Counted from the stretch's first letter, positions 36,270-45,105 are shown. The stretch is DNA of 64,000 nucleotides from Alloyangia pacifica (GCF_900116195.1 NZ_FOZW01000016.1:48385-112384); one strand, 5' to 3'. The notes: a model not told the origin generated them from the sequence alone. Numbers and translations: made by a program.

Positions 36270-37291
36270 GGCCGGGGCGCCTCCTCGGGTTCGGCAGAGC
36301 GCAGCAAGCCGCTTTGCATGATGACAAACCCCTGCTCCGAGCGGCGGTCGGGGGTGGCGGCGATGTCGGAGATCACCAGCGTCAGCCCGGGGTGGGCGAA
36401 GCCGAGCAGCCGCTCACGGGTGACGGAGGTCAGGATCAGCCGGTCGAGGATACTGGTCTCCGGCTGCAGCGGGCGCTGCGGGTCAGGCTGGTGGGTGACG
36501 CCCAGCCAGCGCAGGCGGCCCTGCTCGGCGGCGCTCAGAACCAGCACATGCTCGCCGAGCGGGCGGTCATCGTCGAGCAGGAAGCTCTCGGTCAGCACCT
36601 CGCGCCCGTCGCGCAGCAGGGTGATGCGGCGATCGGGCGAGGTCACCAGCGCGGTGGTGATCGGGAAGGGATCGGCCTCGTCCCATTCGTCGGGCCAGTC
36701 GGAAGGACGGCGGCGCACCTCCAGCTCGCGCACCGCGCCGTCCAGTTCCGCCTCGCTCAGCCGCGCCAGCACGAAGCCGGGGTGGATCAGCTCCCAGGGA
36801 TCGCTGCTGTGGCCCGAGACGATCACCGGCGTGCCGAGGTGGGTGACCTCGAAGAGCAGTTCCGAAAAGGCGGTGGGCAGGCGCACGCAGCCATGCGAGG
36901 CGGGATAGCCCGGCAGGTTGCCCGCGTGCAGCGCGATTCCGTCCCAGGTCAGCCGCTGCATGTTGGGCATGGGGGCGTTGTTGTAGAGCGAGGAATGGTG
37001 ATCGACGTCCTTTTGCAGGATGGTGAAGACGCCGGTGGGGGTCTCGTGGCCTTCCATGCCGCTGGTGCAGGTCGAGACGGCGATGCGCACGCCGTTGCGG
37101 TAGACATGCACGCGCTGCTCGGGCAGCGAGACGATCACCGCCACCGGCCCGCGCGGTGCCCGCTCGGGGTGCCAGGTGAACTCGCCAGGGACCATGCGGT
37201 CGATCTCCAGCGGCAATTCCTGCGCCCGGAGCGCGGAGCCGAGCGCCAGCGTGGCGCCTCCAGCGCGCAGCAGGGCACGGCGGGTCAGCAT
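36266..37291 (-). CDS. L,D-transpeptidase (YkuD domain), Tat-type signal
   Basis: A 341-residue exported enzyme. The start at 37291 gives MLTRRALLRAGGATLALGS, a twin-arginine signal. The YkuD catalytic domain spans about residues 47-160, with IALHAGNLPGYPASHGCVRL containing His133 and the nucleophile Cys135. The remaining 180 residues are a separate domain without a clear family. It cross-links or attaches proteins to peptidoglycan in the periplasm. It is transcribed with the overlapping SH3 gene. Longer in-frame starts upstream lack a ribosome site and lack signal features. Confidence 0.92.
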   Translation of the reverse strand: MLTRRALLRAGGATLALGSALRAQELPLEIDRMVPGEFTWHPERAPRGPVAVIVSLPEQRVHVYRNGVRIAVSTCTSGMEGHETPTGVFTILQKDVDHHSSLYNNAPMPNMQRLTWDGIALHAGNLPGYPASHGCVRLPTAFSELLFEVTHLGTPVIVSGHSSDPWELIHPGFVLARLSEAELDGAVRELEVRRRPSDWPDEWDEADPFPITTALVTSPDRRITLLRDGREVLTESFLLDDDRPLGEHVLVLSAAEQGRLRWLGVTHQPDPQRPLQPETSILDRLILTSVTRERLLGFAHPGLTLVISDIAATPDRRSEQGFVIMQSGLLRSAEPEEAPRP

Positions 37292-37362
37292 GGGCACACG
37301 CGGGCGGCGGCATCGGGGCGGGGCAGCGAGGCGGTCGTGCGGAGAGGGGGGCAAAGCATGGA

Positions 37363-37644
37363 TCAGCGGTGGTTTTCTGTGTTTGCGGAAGAGACCCCGC
37401 GACGCAACAGCGCCACGAGCAGAATATTGAGGAGCGGGGCCAGGGCCGCGAGCCAGGGCCATGCCGCCTCGGGGAAGGCATCGATCATCCGGTTCCACGG
37501 CAGGCCGAGCGGCACGAGAAACACTCCCGCGAGCGGATCCCTCGGCGTGCCGAAGAGGCCGAACTGGCCAAGCACGAAAAGGCCGAGCGCGGCCATATAG
37601 GCCAGGATCAGCCCCCAGAGCAGGACGCTCAGGCCCGCCCGCAT
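37363..37644 (-). CDS. Small membrane protein, unknown function
   Basis: A 93-residue protein with two or three hydrophobic segments (LSVLLWGLILAYMAALGLFV at the start, and WPWLAALAPLLNILLVALL near residue 65) joined by a loop with FGTPRDPLAGVFLVPLGLPWNR. The ATG follows GGAGGCGCG. It is upstream of, and in the same direction as, the L,D-transpeptidase, 71 bp apart, and may be in its operon. I do not recognise the family with certainty. Confidence 0.7.
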   Translation of the reverse strand: MRAGLSVLLWGLILAYMAALGLFVLGQFGLFGTPRDPLAGVFLVPLGLPWNRMIDAFPEAAWPWLAALAPLLNILLVALLRRGVSSANTENHR

Positions 37645-38079
37645 CGTCGCGCCTCCTTCGCAGCGCCAGTGCCCGGTAAATGTCGCATCAGTCCCCGGTC
37701 ACTTGCGGCCCGTCGATGCGTCTGGCGGTGGTGCCGCTGGCAGCGGCCGCGCCCTCCCGGTGGCTGCGCTCCGCGCTGACGCGGGGCTTCTCCACCTTGC
37801 CGCGCGTGGTGGCGTGCGCGCCGATTTGAGCGATGTCTGCCGCTTCCGTGGCCGTGCGATGGCACACCGCCAGGGCAAGCCCGTCTCGGCCGACGGGCAA
37901 ATGTCGGCGGTGGACGCCTGTGGGGAACTGGCGGTGCCGGGCGCTGCAAGCGGGGCTGCACTGAAAGTGGCACCGGGAAATCCGCCGCGGGTGGTCCTGT
38001 CGCGGTGTTTCCCCGGGTGCCACCCCGTGCGGTTCCGCGCCCTCCGGCGGGAAAGTTTGCCCGCCGCAAGGCAACGGCT
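37645..38079. other. Gap of about 435 bp, no confident gene
   Basis: Nothing here has a convincing start with ribosome site. A minus-strand open stretch ending at 37688 (C-terminal residues RRIDGPQVTGD) has plausible amino-acid composition but no good start codon. It may be a decayed gene end. Confidence 0.4.
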
Positions 38080-38433
38080 TCAGCGCGCCGCGCCGCGCAG
38101 CAGGCGGACGACGAGAATGAGGATGATGGCACCGATCACCGCGGCGATGATCGACGGGATCAGCCCGGCCCCGAAGGACACGCCGATCAGCGGGAAGAGC
38201 CAGCCCGCGACCAGCGCGCCGCCGATCCCGAGGATGATGTCCATGACGAGGCCCGAGCCGCCGCCCTTCATGATGACGCTCGCAAGCCAGCCGACGATGG
38301 CGCCGATGATCAGCGTGACGATCAGCCCGACCAGCGCGTTGCCGCCCGTGGCCACGGCGTCTTCGGTCGCTTCCTGCGCGAGGGCAGGTGGTGCGAGCAA
38401 TGCCGCTGCGATGAGGATATGGAGCTGTCTCAT
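38080..38433 (-). CDS. GlsB/YeaQ/YmgE-family membrane protein
   Basis: A 117-residue membrane protein of the transglycosylase-associated family. The start at 38433 follows AAGGAGACG and gives an N-terminal signal-like segment ending near ALAQ, unusual for this family. The core shows GLIVTLIIGAIVGWLASVIM, then GGSGLVMDIILGIGGALVAG, with the glycine pattern that defines the family, and a last hydrophobic helix ending VVRLLRG. Family members rise under acid or envelope stress in enterobacteria; the molecular role is unknown. Confidence 0.87.
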   Translation of the reverse strand: MRQLHILIAAALLAPPALAQEATEDAVATGGNALVGLIVTLIIGAIVGWLASVIMKGGGSGLVMDIILGIGGALVAGWLFPLIGVSFGAGLIPSIIAAVIGAIILILVVRLLRGAAR

Positions 38434-38910
38434 GATGTCGTCTCCTTGGGTGAAGTCGCCGCGCGGGCTGCGCTGGGGCATGCCCCGGGGGCGGTCGTGA
38501 TGCGGTGCCGGGATGGCGGCGCGGGAGCCCTGTCGGGGCGGAAGGTGTGGAGAGGCGCAGGAAGACGGGGGAGGACGCGGCGGTCTTCCCGGCTGGCGTG
38601 GCGCTGGGGCGTTCAGAACAGGCAGCCGTCAAGGTGATCCACCCTCGAAGCAGTTCCGTCTTGGCGCGCACAGAATGGATCTCGAGCGGTGCCCGGAAGG
38701 GCGGCGCTGCGACAACGGGCAACTGCGTAAAATGTTCGATTCGAAAGAAATTCAGACTGGATAACGCGAGTAGGTTACCGGAAATGCCCGGATAAATATC
38801 ATACATTCCACAATCATCTTATTCCGGCGGAACTCTGCTTTGCGCGTGCCTGTGGAACCCGTGCCGCTGCCCCCATGTTGAAGGGGCAGCCACGCAGAAC
38901 GGAGAGCCAG
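38434..38910. other. Intergenic region of about 475 bp with a hairpin before the DUF2252 gene
   Basis: No gene is supported. The right half is AT-richer (38700-38820) and probably holds promoters. An inverted repeat with arms GCTGCCCC and GGGGCAGC (38866-38890) lies 20 nt before the DUF2252 start, in its leader. A weak match to the uronate operator core, TATCATACAT, occurs near 38797 but has no functional link here. Confidence 0.5.
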
Positions 38911-40365
38911 ATGAGCACGAGCCCGAAGAGCCGCCCCCGGAAAACCGCAGAGCCCGAGACCGCTCAAGAGGGCGCAGAGCCCGGCTCGGGCGCGGCGGAA
39001 CCTGTCGGCGAGATGCGCCGGCGCACCGAGGAGTATGCCCGGCTCGCCCGTCGTGCCGACGATGAGGCGCTGGTGTTTCGACCTCGAGATCTGACGGGGC
39101 AGGCGCGGCGCCTGCACGTGCGAAGCACCATCATCGAAGACCATCAGGTGCGCATCGACCAGAAGGCGGCAGGGGCCGAGGAGAAGTTCAGCGTTCTGTC
39201 GGACTCGTTCTTCTCGTTCTTCCGTGGCACCTCGCTGCTGTTTCACCGGGACATGGCAGGGGAGGACGCACGCATGCCCACGGTGCTTTGCCTCGGCGAC
39301 GTGCACCCGGGCAATTTCGGCGTCATGCCCAATGCCGACAACGTGCCGATCTTCGGGGTGAACGACTTCGACGACGTGATCTATGGCCCCTTCGTCTGGG
39401 ACCTGAAGCGCGGCGCGGTGGGCTTCATGATCGCGGCGGAGGAAGAGGGCGGCTATGGCCGCAAGAAACAGCGCAAGATCGCCCGAAAGTTCCTGCATGG
39501 CTACCGCGACGGGATGGCGTTCTTCGCGGAGCACAACACCGAGCTCAACGTCGAGATGCGCGAGGACAATTGTCCGAAGATTATCCGCCCGCTGTTCAAG
39601 AAGGTGCGCCGATCACGCGAGGATTGGCTGAAGGGCCGCTATCTCGAAGAGACCGGGCGGGGCTTTCGGGCCAATGACGAGCTCACCCCGGTGAGCAGCC
39701 GGGTCGAGGAGTTCCAGAAGCTGGTAAAGGCGCTGGCCGGGCAGAACGGCATCAAGGCGGGTGGCCGCCACGGGCCGCTGAAGGTCAAGGACGTGGCGAT
39801 GCGCCACGGGCAGGGTACGGCTTCGCTGGGATTGCCGCGCTACTACGTGCTGCTCGAGGGCCCGTCGGAAAACGCAACGGACGACATCATCATCGAGTTC
39901 AAGAAGGCGCGGCGCTCGGCGCTCGAGGGGCTGGTGCCGGCGCATGACTTCGACGCAGGAGATCAGGGCGACCGCATCGCCCACGGCCAGTCGGTGCATC
40001 TGGCGCAGGGGGATGTCTTCTACGGCAACGTCGAGATCGAAGGCGAGAGCTTCATGTCGCGTGAACGCGCGCCGTTCCGCAACGATGCCGACCTTGATGA
40101 TTTCTCCAAGAAGGAGTGGAAGCGCTACGCCTTTGCCTGCGGACGGGCGCTGGCGCAGGCGCATGCGCGCTCCGACGATCTGGGGCAGCTCGACTACGAT
40201 ATCGAGCCGGCGATCCTGCAGGCGATGGAGCCGGCGGAGCTGTTCTTCGACGATATCCTGTGTTTCGCGGAGGAAGCGGTGCTGCGGCTCCGCGAGGACC
40301 ACGCGATGTTCCGCCGCGATCTCGAACTGGGGGCTTTCGAGGTGACCGAGAAGCGCTACCGCTGA
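38911..40365 (+). CDS. DUF2252-family protein (kinase-like fold)
   Basis: A roughly 484-residue cytoplasmic protein. The start at 38911 (MSTSPKSRPRK) follows GGAGAG; an ATG at 38875 inside the hairpin is less likely. The first 40 residues are charged and disordered. The core has FFRGTSLLFHRDM, then LCLGDVHPGNFGVMPN and FGVNDFDDVIYGPFVWDLKR, a pattern like the catalytic and metal-binding loops of aminoglycoside-phosphotransferase-like kinases (HPGN and DFDD). The DUF2252 family has no established substrate. It is convergent with the CofD-like gene next to it. Confidence 0.88.
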   Translation: MSTSPKSRPRKTAEPETAQEGAEPGSGAAEPVGEMRRRTEEYARLARRADDEALVFRPRDLTGQARRLHVRSTIIEDHQVRIDQKAAGAEEKFSVLSDSFFSFFRGTSLLFHRDMAGEDARMPTVLCLGDVHPGNFGVMPNADNVPIFGVNDFDDVIYGPFVWDLKRGAVGFMIAAEEEGGYGRKKQRKIARKFLHGYRDGMAFFAEHNTELNVEMREDNCPKIIRPLFKKVRRSREDWLKGRYLEETGRGFRANDELTPVSSRVEEFQKLVKALAGQNGIKAGGRHGPLKVKDVAMRHGQGTASLGLPRYYVLLEGPSENATDDIIIEFKKARRSALEGLVPAHDFDAGDQGDRIAHGQSVHLAQGDVFYGNVEIEGESFMSRERAPFRNDADLDDFSKKEWKRYAFACGRALAQAHARSDDLGQLDYDIEPAILQAMEPAELFFDDILCFAEEAVLRLREDHAMFRRDLELGAFEVTEKRYR

Positions 40366-40386
40366 GACGGCGAAGGCCGGTGGCGC

Positions 40387-41568
40387 TCAGACCAACGACA
40401 CCAGCGCCGCGCAGGCGAGCCGCCGATCGTAGCGTTCGGGCTCATCGCTGACCAGCGGTAGCCGGTGGCAGGGAATGCCGTGGCGCTCGGTGACTTCGGC
40501 GCAGGCGGCCGGATCCTCCGAGCTGTCGCAGAGCACATGGGTCATCAGCCGCGTCGCGGGCACCTCCATCCCGGCATCGGCACGCAGCGGCGCGAGGATC
40601 GCAGCGACCCGGTCGGCCAGCGTCAGCCCAAGAGCCTCGGGGTCGGTGCCGAGGCTGGGCAGGTAGACCTTGGGCACCTCGCAACGGGCAATGGTGCGGC
40701 CGACCCCGGCGGGCAGCAGGTTGGCGACCACCGAGGAGAAGAGGCTCCCTGGCGGGTAGCAGATCAGGTCGGCCCGTCGGATCAGCTTGCGATTGCGTTT
40801 TGGCAGGGGCACCGAACCGGGGTCGATCTCCTTGCCGTGCTCGCTGAGGAAGAGCCGGGCGATGGGCGTGTCGATCGGCGGCGCCTCCTTGCCGCTGATC
40901 TGCCGCTGGCCATGGATCCGCCGCCCGTCGGTCAGCTCGACACCCAGTTGCAGGTTGCAATCCACAACGCCGCGCACCGTGCCGCGCACATCCACCATCT
41001 TGGACATCAGGAAGAGCACCGGTTCCAGCAGCCGCCCGTGGGCGAGGTAGCCACCGGCGAGGATCAGGTTGCCGATGCTGGCCCCCCGGAAATCGAAATC
41101 CATCGGCGCGGCCACGAGGAATTCGCGCAGGAAATCGCAAATCAGCTGGCCCATGGGGGTCGAGACCGCCCTGATCAGCGGATGCTTTCCGGCAACCAAT
41201 TCTTCGACCTCGGTACGCAGGGCGGTCGGCTCGCCGTCCTTCGGCAGGCGGTGGCTGAACAGCGCGTAGATGTCGGGCTGGCCGAGATCGCTTTCGTCGG
41301 CGAGCGCCATGAGGCGGCTGCGCAGATCGCCCACCGCGGGCATGTCGAAGGCCTCGCGCAGCACCTGGCTGCTGCCGCCGCTGTCGAAGGGGGTGATCAG
41401 GTGGGCGGAATTGTAGGTGTAGCTCTTCAGCGCGCGCGAGATCTTGTTGAGCGCGCTGCCGCCGCTGAAGAACAGCAGGCGCGGCCCGAGGTGCGGTGCG
41501 CTGAGCGAGCGTGCGACGCGCAGGGCGTCGGGCAGCTCGGCGCTGCGCTGAAGCATGATCCTGGTCAT
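40387..41568 (-). CDS. CofD/YvcK-like protein
   Basis: A 393-residue protein of the 2-phospho-L-lactate transferase-like superfamily. The N-terminal LLFFSGGSALNKISRALKSY replaces the glycine-rich GGGTG motif of CofD, and TPFDSGGSSQVLREAFDMPAVGDLR follows, containing the Asp-Ser-Gly-Gly loop. RGASIGNLILAGGYLAHG and ICYPPGSLFSSVVANLLPAGVG are also typical. It looks closest to a CofD-like subgroup whose function is not established. Coenzyme F420 synthesis is not implied, since no other cof or fbi gene is visible. Confidence 0.85.
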   Translation of the reverse strand: MTRIMLQRSAELPDALRVARSLSAPHLGPRLLFFSGGSALNKISRALKSYTYNSAHLITPFDSGGSSQVLREAFDMPAVGDLRSRLMALADESDLGQPDIYALFSHRLPKDGEPTALRTEVEELVAGKHPLIRAVSTPMGQLICDFLREFLVAAPMDFDFRGASIGNLILAGGYLAHGRLLEPVLFLMSKMVDVRGTVRGVVDCNLQLGVELTDGRRIHGQRQISGKEAPPIDTPIARLFLSEHGKEIDPGSVPLPKRNRKLIRRADLICYPPGSLFSSVVANLLPAGVGRTIARCEVPKVYLPSLGTDPEALGLTLADRVAAILAPLRADAGMEVPATRLMTHVLCDSSEDPAACAEVTERHGIPCHRLPLVSDEPERYDRRLACAALVSLV

Positions 41569-41744
41569 TCGGGCACCCGCTTATGTCTCCGCCCTGCCGC
41601 TCGTTGGCGATGATTGTGCCAGAGCTGGCGGGTCCTGCGAAGCCCCGGCGCGCGGAGCGGCGGATTTTTTCCTGTCTACATCGGGGTTTGCGAGGGGGTT
41701 TGCGAGCGAAGCTCTACAGTATGACTGCTCCGGCATCGGCCGGG

Positions 41745-42083
41745 TCAGCTTGCCGGGTCGTACATGAACTCTCGCAGTTCCTGCGGGCAGCGGCAGGCGA
41801 TGGCGATCTTCTGTGCCCAGTGCACCGCCGCCGCGCGGTTCGGCAGTTCCAGCACGGTGAAGCCGCCGGTCAGGTGGCTGCCGCGATAGATCTCGGCCTC
41901 GATCTCTCCGTCGGCGGTGACCAGCACCGGCTCGACCGCCTCGTCGATGCCGCCGCCGAATACGTAGACGCCCGCCGCCTTGGCTTCTTCGATCACCGCA
42001 TGGGCGGCGTCGGCGACCTGCGGGAAATCTTCCTCGGTGACCACCATGGCTTCGCTGGGAAAGGAGATCAGGTACTTGGTCAT
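41745..42083 (-). CDS. YCII-related protein
   Basis: A 112-residue protein of the YciI/DGPF family (dimeric alpha-beta barrel). MTKYLISFPSEAMVV, the central VFGGGIDEAVEPVLV and GGFTVLELPNRAAAVHWAQKIA fit the family, whose members bind small aromatic or unknown ligands. Function is not established. It stands alone, about 130 bp past the next operon's end. Confidence 0.82.
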   Translation of the reverse strand: MTKYLISFPSEAMVVTEEDFPQVADAAHAVIEEAKAAGVYVFGGGIDEAVEPVLVTADGEIEAEIYRGSHLTGGFTVLELPNRAAAVHWAQKIAIACRCPQELREFMYDPAS

Positions 42084-42166
42084 GAGGCAGGATGGCGCGC
42101 GGGCCGGCTTCGGGCAAGATGCCGGCGCAGCGCGCGCCGTTTTCCGCCGTTCGCAGGGCGACGCAA

Positions 42167-42193
42167 AAAGGCCGCCCTAGTGGGCGGCCCTTT
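42167..42193. terminator. Terminator hairpin after the sulfur operon
   Basis: Arms AAAGGCCGCCC and GGGCGGCCCTTT around TAGT lie 21 nt past the stop of the rhodanese-like gene (minus strand). T-rich flanks on both sides suit termination of the sulfur operon and of any opposing transcript. Confidence 0.85.
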
Positions 42194-42214
42194 CGGATCA
42201 GTCCTGTCCGGCGC

Positions 42215-42643
42215 TCAGCCGCGCTCGGCGATGGCGTTCAGCGTCGGGCGCATGCCGTCGAGCGAGTAGCCTGCCTTGGCGGTCGCCAGAAGGATGTCGT
42301 CGGTCGGCATCTTGCCCGCCTGGCCCATCGCCCAGACCGTCGCGCAGCGCGTGCCCGAGCGGCAGTAGGCAAAGACCGGACCGGGAGCGGTCTCGATCAG
42401 CGCCGCCTGCTCGGCCACCAGATCGAGCGTCAGCCCGTCGTGGGTCACCGGCAGAACCGCGAACTCCATGCCCGCGGCGCGCACCGCGGCGCCGATGGTC
42501 TCGGCCTGCAGCTCGGGCGGCACTTCGCCGTCGGGCCGGTTGCAAATCACCAGCTTGAAGCCGGCTTCTGCCAGGGCGGGGACATCCTCCACCGCGATCT
42601 GCGGCGAGACGGTGTAGCGGGGGGTGATGCGGTTCATATCCAT
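42215..42643 (-). CDS. Rhodanese-like/DSP-fold sulfur transferase (TIGR01244 type)
   Basis: A 142-residue protein with the fold of dual-specificity phosphatases. The active loop CRSGTR (Cys94 to Arg99) has the CX4R spacing of rhodaneses, not the CX5R of phosphatases. Such domains are found with persulfide-dioxygenase-like MBL proteins. It ends the sulfur operon here, 10 nt after the YeeE-type gene, and probably passes sulfane sulfur. In other bacteria the domain is fused to the MBL domain in Blh. Confidence 0.88.
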   Translation of the reverse strand: MDMNRITPRYTVSPQIAVEDVPALAEAGFKLVICNRPDGEVPPELQAETIGAAVRAAGMEFAVLPVTHDGLTLDLVAEQAALIETAPGPVFAYCRSGTRCATVWAMGQAGKMPTDDILLATAKAGYSLDGMRPTLNAIAERG

Positions 42644-42653
42644 GGCAGACGGG

Positions 42654-43106
42654 TTATTCCGCCGGTACCGGCTTGTCGAGTCTCCTGCGCAGGGCAGGGG
42701 CCACGAACATGCCGGTGAGCATTGCCGCGACGAAGACGTAGAGCCCGGCGCCGCCGTAGCTGAGCGAGGCGATGGACGGTCCCGGGCAGAGCCCGGCGAG
42801 GCCCCAGCCGATGCCGAAGAGCACCGAGCCGATCACCAGCTTGCGGTCGATCTGCGTGCCGGGCTGCGGCGGCAGCGGGGTACCGAGCGCGGCACGGGTC
42901 TTGCCGCGGGCAAAGAGCCAGGCCAGCGCCATGGGGATCATCGCGCCGCCCATGACGAAGGCGAGCGTCGGGTCCCAGGCCCCGAAGACGTCGAGCCAGC
43001 CCTGCACCTTGGCAGTGTCGGTCATGCCGGAGATGAAGAGGCCCGCGCCGAAGAAACCGCCGGCGACAAGGGCGAAGAAGAGGCGGGCCGGAGAGGAATT
43101 GCCCAT
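42654..43106 (-). CDS. YeeE/YedE-type sulfur-handling membrane protein (second half)
   Basis: A 150-residue membrane protein with four hydrophobic segments. GLFISGMTDTAKVQGWLDVFG and GIGWGLAGLCPGPSIASLSYG carry the conserved Cys-Pro-Gly of the YeeE/YedE family. Members import thiosulfate or related sulfur species through cysteine relays. It starts one base after the previous YeeE-like gene, so the two are likely to act as a split pair. The substrate here is not shown. Confidence 0.88.
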   Translation of the reverse strand: MGNSSPARLFFALVAGGFFGAGLFISGMTDTAKVQGWLDVFGAWDPTLAFVMGGAMIPMALAWLFARGKTRAALGTPLPPQPGTQIDRKLVIGSVLFGIGWGLAGLCPGPSIASLSYGGAGLYVFVAAMLTGMFVAPALRRRLDKPVPAE

Positions 43107-43107
43107 G

Positions 43108-43536
43108 TCAGATCACTCCCAACAGGTGGCGGAAGATCACCACGCCGACACCGCCAGCGAGGATGTAGCAGCAGGTGGCGACGAAGCCGCGCAGCGACAG
43201 GCGCGACATGCCGCAGACGCCGTGGCCCGAGGTGCAGCCGTTGGCCAGCCGCGTGCCGATGCCGACCAGCAGGCCGGCGGCAACCAGCACGGGGATGTTG
43301 TCGGTGATGTGGGTGTCGACCGCGCCGCCGTAGAGCGGCAACAGCAGGACCGGCAGCAGGATGACCCCGGCGAGGAAGGCGATACGTTCCCACTTCGAGT
43401 CGCCCGCCGATCCGTCGACCAGCGCGCCGATGATCCCCGAGGCGCCCATGATCCGCCCGTTTACGAGCAGATAGACGGCGCCCCCGGTGCCAATCAGCAA
43501 GCCGCCGATCAGGCCCCAAATCCAGTCAATTGGCAT
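43108..43536 (-). CDS. YeeE/YedE-type sulfur-handling membrane protein (first half)
   Basis: A 142-residue membrane protein with four hydrophobic segments. The stretch [21 protein letters not shown] contains the paired cysteines of the family's sulfur-conducting path. It matches the PmpA-type half-proteins found beside Blh-like enzymes. It is 118 bp downstream of the MBL gene and one base before its partner. Confidence 0.9.
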   Translation of the reverse strand: MPIDWIWGLIGGLLIGTGGAVYLLVNGRIMGASGIIGALVDGSAGDSKWERIAFLAGVILLPVLLLPLYGGAVDTHITDNIPVLVAAGLLVGIGTRLANGCTSGHGVCGMSRLSLRGFVATCCYILAGGVGVVIFRHLLGVI

Positions 43537-43654
43537 ATGCGCGATTCCTTTGCCGAGCGGCCGCCCCCAAATGCGCCCGCTGTTCGTGGTGAGAGGAGCG
43601 CGCCCCGCCCGGAAGCGGAGCGCGCCAGAGGTCGTGAGTGGTGGCCTTATGCGG

Positions 43655-44521
43655 TCAGAGCTTGTTGACCGGCACCTTCAGGAAGACGTCGCCCTTTTCA
43701 TCGGCGGGCGGCATCTGGCCGGCGCGCATGTTGACCTGCAGCGACGGGATGATCAGCTTCGGCATGGCAAGGGTCGCGTCGCGCGCATCGCGCATCGCGA
43801 CGAATTCCTCGGCGGATTTGCCGCTGCCGATATGGATGTTGAGCGCCTTCTGCTCGCCCACGGTGGTCTCCCAGGCGTAATCGTCGCGGCCCGGGGCCTT
43901 GTAATCGTGGCCGACGAAGATGCGGGTCTCGTCCGGCAGCGCCAGGATCTTTTGGATCGAGGCGTAGAGCGTTTCCGAGGAGCCGCCGGGGAAGTCGCAG
44001 CGGGCGGTGCCGAAGTCGGGCATGAACAGCGTGTCGCCGACGAAGGCGGCATCACCGATCACATAGGTCAGGCAGGCCGGGGTGTGACCCGGCGTATGCA
44101 GCACGTCGCCGCGCAACTGGCCGATGTGGAAGCTGTCGCCCTCCTGGAAGAGCTTGTCGAACTGCGAGCCGTCGCGCTGGAACTCGGTGCCCTCGTTGAA
44201 CACCTTGCCGAAGGTGTCCTGCACCACGGTGATGCGTTCGCCGATGCCGATCTTGCCGCCCAGCTCGCGCTGGATGTAGGGCGCGGCCGACAGGTGGTCA
44301 GCGTGCACATGGCTCTCGAGCAGCCAGTCGACCTTGTAGCCCTTCTCCTTGACGAAGGAGATGATGGCATCGGCCGAGCGGGTGTCGGTGCGGCCCGAGG
44401 CGTAGTCGAAATCGAGCACGCTGTCGACGATTGCGCAGGCGCTGCCCTCGGGATCGCGGACGACATAGGAGATCGTGTTGGTGGCCTCGTCGAAGAAGGC
44501 GGTGACTTCAGGTGTCATCAT
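43655..44521 (-). CDS. MBL-fold persulfide dioxygenase-like / Blh-type hydrolase
   Basis: A 288-residue metallo-beta-lactamase-fold enzyme. HVHADH at 71-76 and HTPGHT (His146) provide metal ligands, and VGDTLFMPDFGTARCDFPGG holds the bridging Asp and the Arg-Cys-Asp stretch typical of ETHE1-type persulfide dioxygenases. It probably oxidises glutathione persulfide in sulfide detoxification. It leads an operon with two YeeE-type proteins and a rhodanese-like protein, as in BigR-controlled loci, but no BigR/SqrR-type regulator is encoded here. Confidence 0.92.
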   Translation of the reverse strand: MMTPEVTAFFDEATNTISYVVRDPEGSACAIVDSVLDFDYASGRTDTRSADAIISFVKEKGYKVDWLLESHVHADHLSAAPYIQRELGGKIGIGERITVVQDTFGKVFNEGTEFQRDGSQFDKLFQEGDSFHIGQLRGDVLHTPGHTPACLTYVIGDAAFVGDTLFMPDFGTARCDFPGGSSETLYASIQKILALPDETRIFVGHDYKAPGRDDYAWETTVGEQKALNIHIGSGKSAEEFVAMRDARDATLAMPKLIIPSLQVNMRAGQMPPADEKGDVFLKVPVNKL

Positions 44522-44544
44522 GGAATGATCCTCCGTTTGGCAGT

Positions 44545-44573
44545 CATATAGGCAAAGCTGAATGTGTGTTCAA
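44545..44573 (-). promoter_or_regulatory. Promoter of the sulfur operon
   Basis: On the minus strand TTGAAC (-35) and TATATG (-10) are separated by exactly 17 bp, 24-52 bp upstream of the MBL start. The AT-richer block stands out from its surroundings. I could not identify a convincing regulator site. Confidence 0.55.
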
Positions 44574-44892
44574 GGATTCGTTGCGATTGACCCATATCAT
44601 GGCCATCATCGGTGTGTTGGTGCACGATTCCCGCTGAGGGTTCCTCAAGACCGGAACCGGAAAGCGGGGCCTTCCATCGCGCTGACGGGGACGACCACGT
44701 GAAAGCAGTAATGCACCTCTATCGAGCCGGGGCAGGGTCCCGACTCGCCGGGGGTGGTCGCGCGCCGCGGTTCTGTGCCGTGCGGCTCAAGTTAAGGCAG
44801 TCCGAAACGGCACGGTAAGGCCTCTGGGCCCGTGCCACAGACGGCAGGGCGGAAGAGTCCGACCCGCTGCACCGATATGGAGGAGACCAAGC
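44574..44892. other. Gap of about 320 bp, no gene seen
   Basis: No frame with ribosome site was found before the small gene at 44893. The sequence probably holds the promoter of that gene; no clear element could be assigned. Confidence 0.4.
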
Positions 44893-45105
44893 ATGGACGA
44901 CAGGCTGAAACGACGTATCGATACCGTCGAGCGCGCCCTGTGCGATGCGCAGGGCGCGGAACACGCCGCCCTCGTGGCAGAGCTGGAGCGGCTGGCGGTC
45001 GAGGCCCGGGTGCGCGGCATCGCGCTTCCGGCGCATGTGCGCGACCGTTTGCGCAGCGAGGTCGATGCCGAGCTGGAAGCCCGCTTCGACAACATGCCGA
45101 TCTGA
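44893..45105 (+). CDS. Small charged helical protein, unknown function
   Basis: A 70-residue protein beginning MDDRLKRRIDTVERALCDAQ, with heptad-like Leu/Ala and many Arg/Glu, suggesting one long alpha helix or coiled coil. A GGAGGAGA ribosome site precedes the ATG. It lies 190 bp before the FadJ-like gene on the same strand. I do not recognise a family. Confidence 0.6.
   Translation: MDDRLKRRIDTVERALCDAQGAEHAALVAELERLAVEARVRGIALPAHVRDRLRSEVDAELEARFDNMPI

Noticed and set aside
37688..37880. Short minus-strand frame ending RRIDGPQVTGD
   Set aside because: Plausible composition, but no ATG or GTG with a ribosome site; it could be a decayed gene end.
38790..38802. TATCATACAT, a partial match to the uronate operator
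   Set aside because: It lacks the palindromic arms and lies near genes with no link to uronate metabolism; a chance match in AT-rich DNA is likely.
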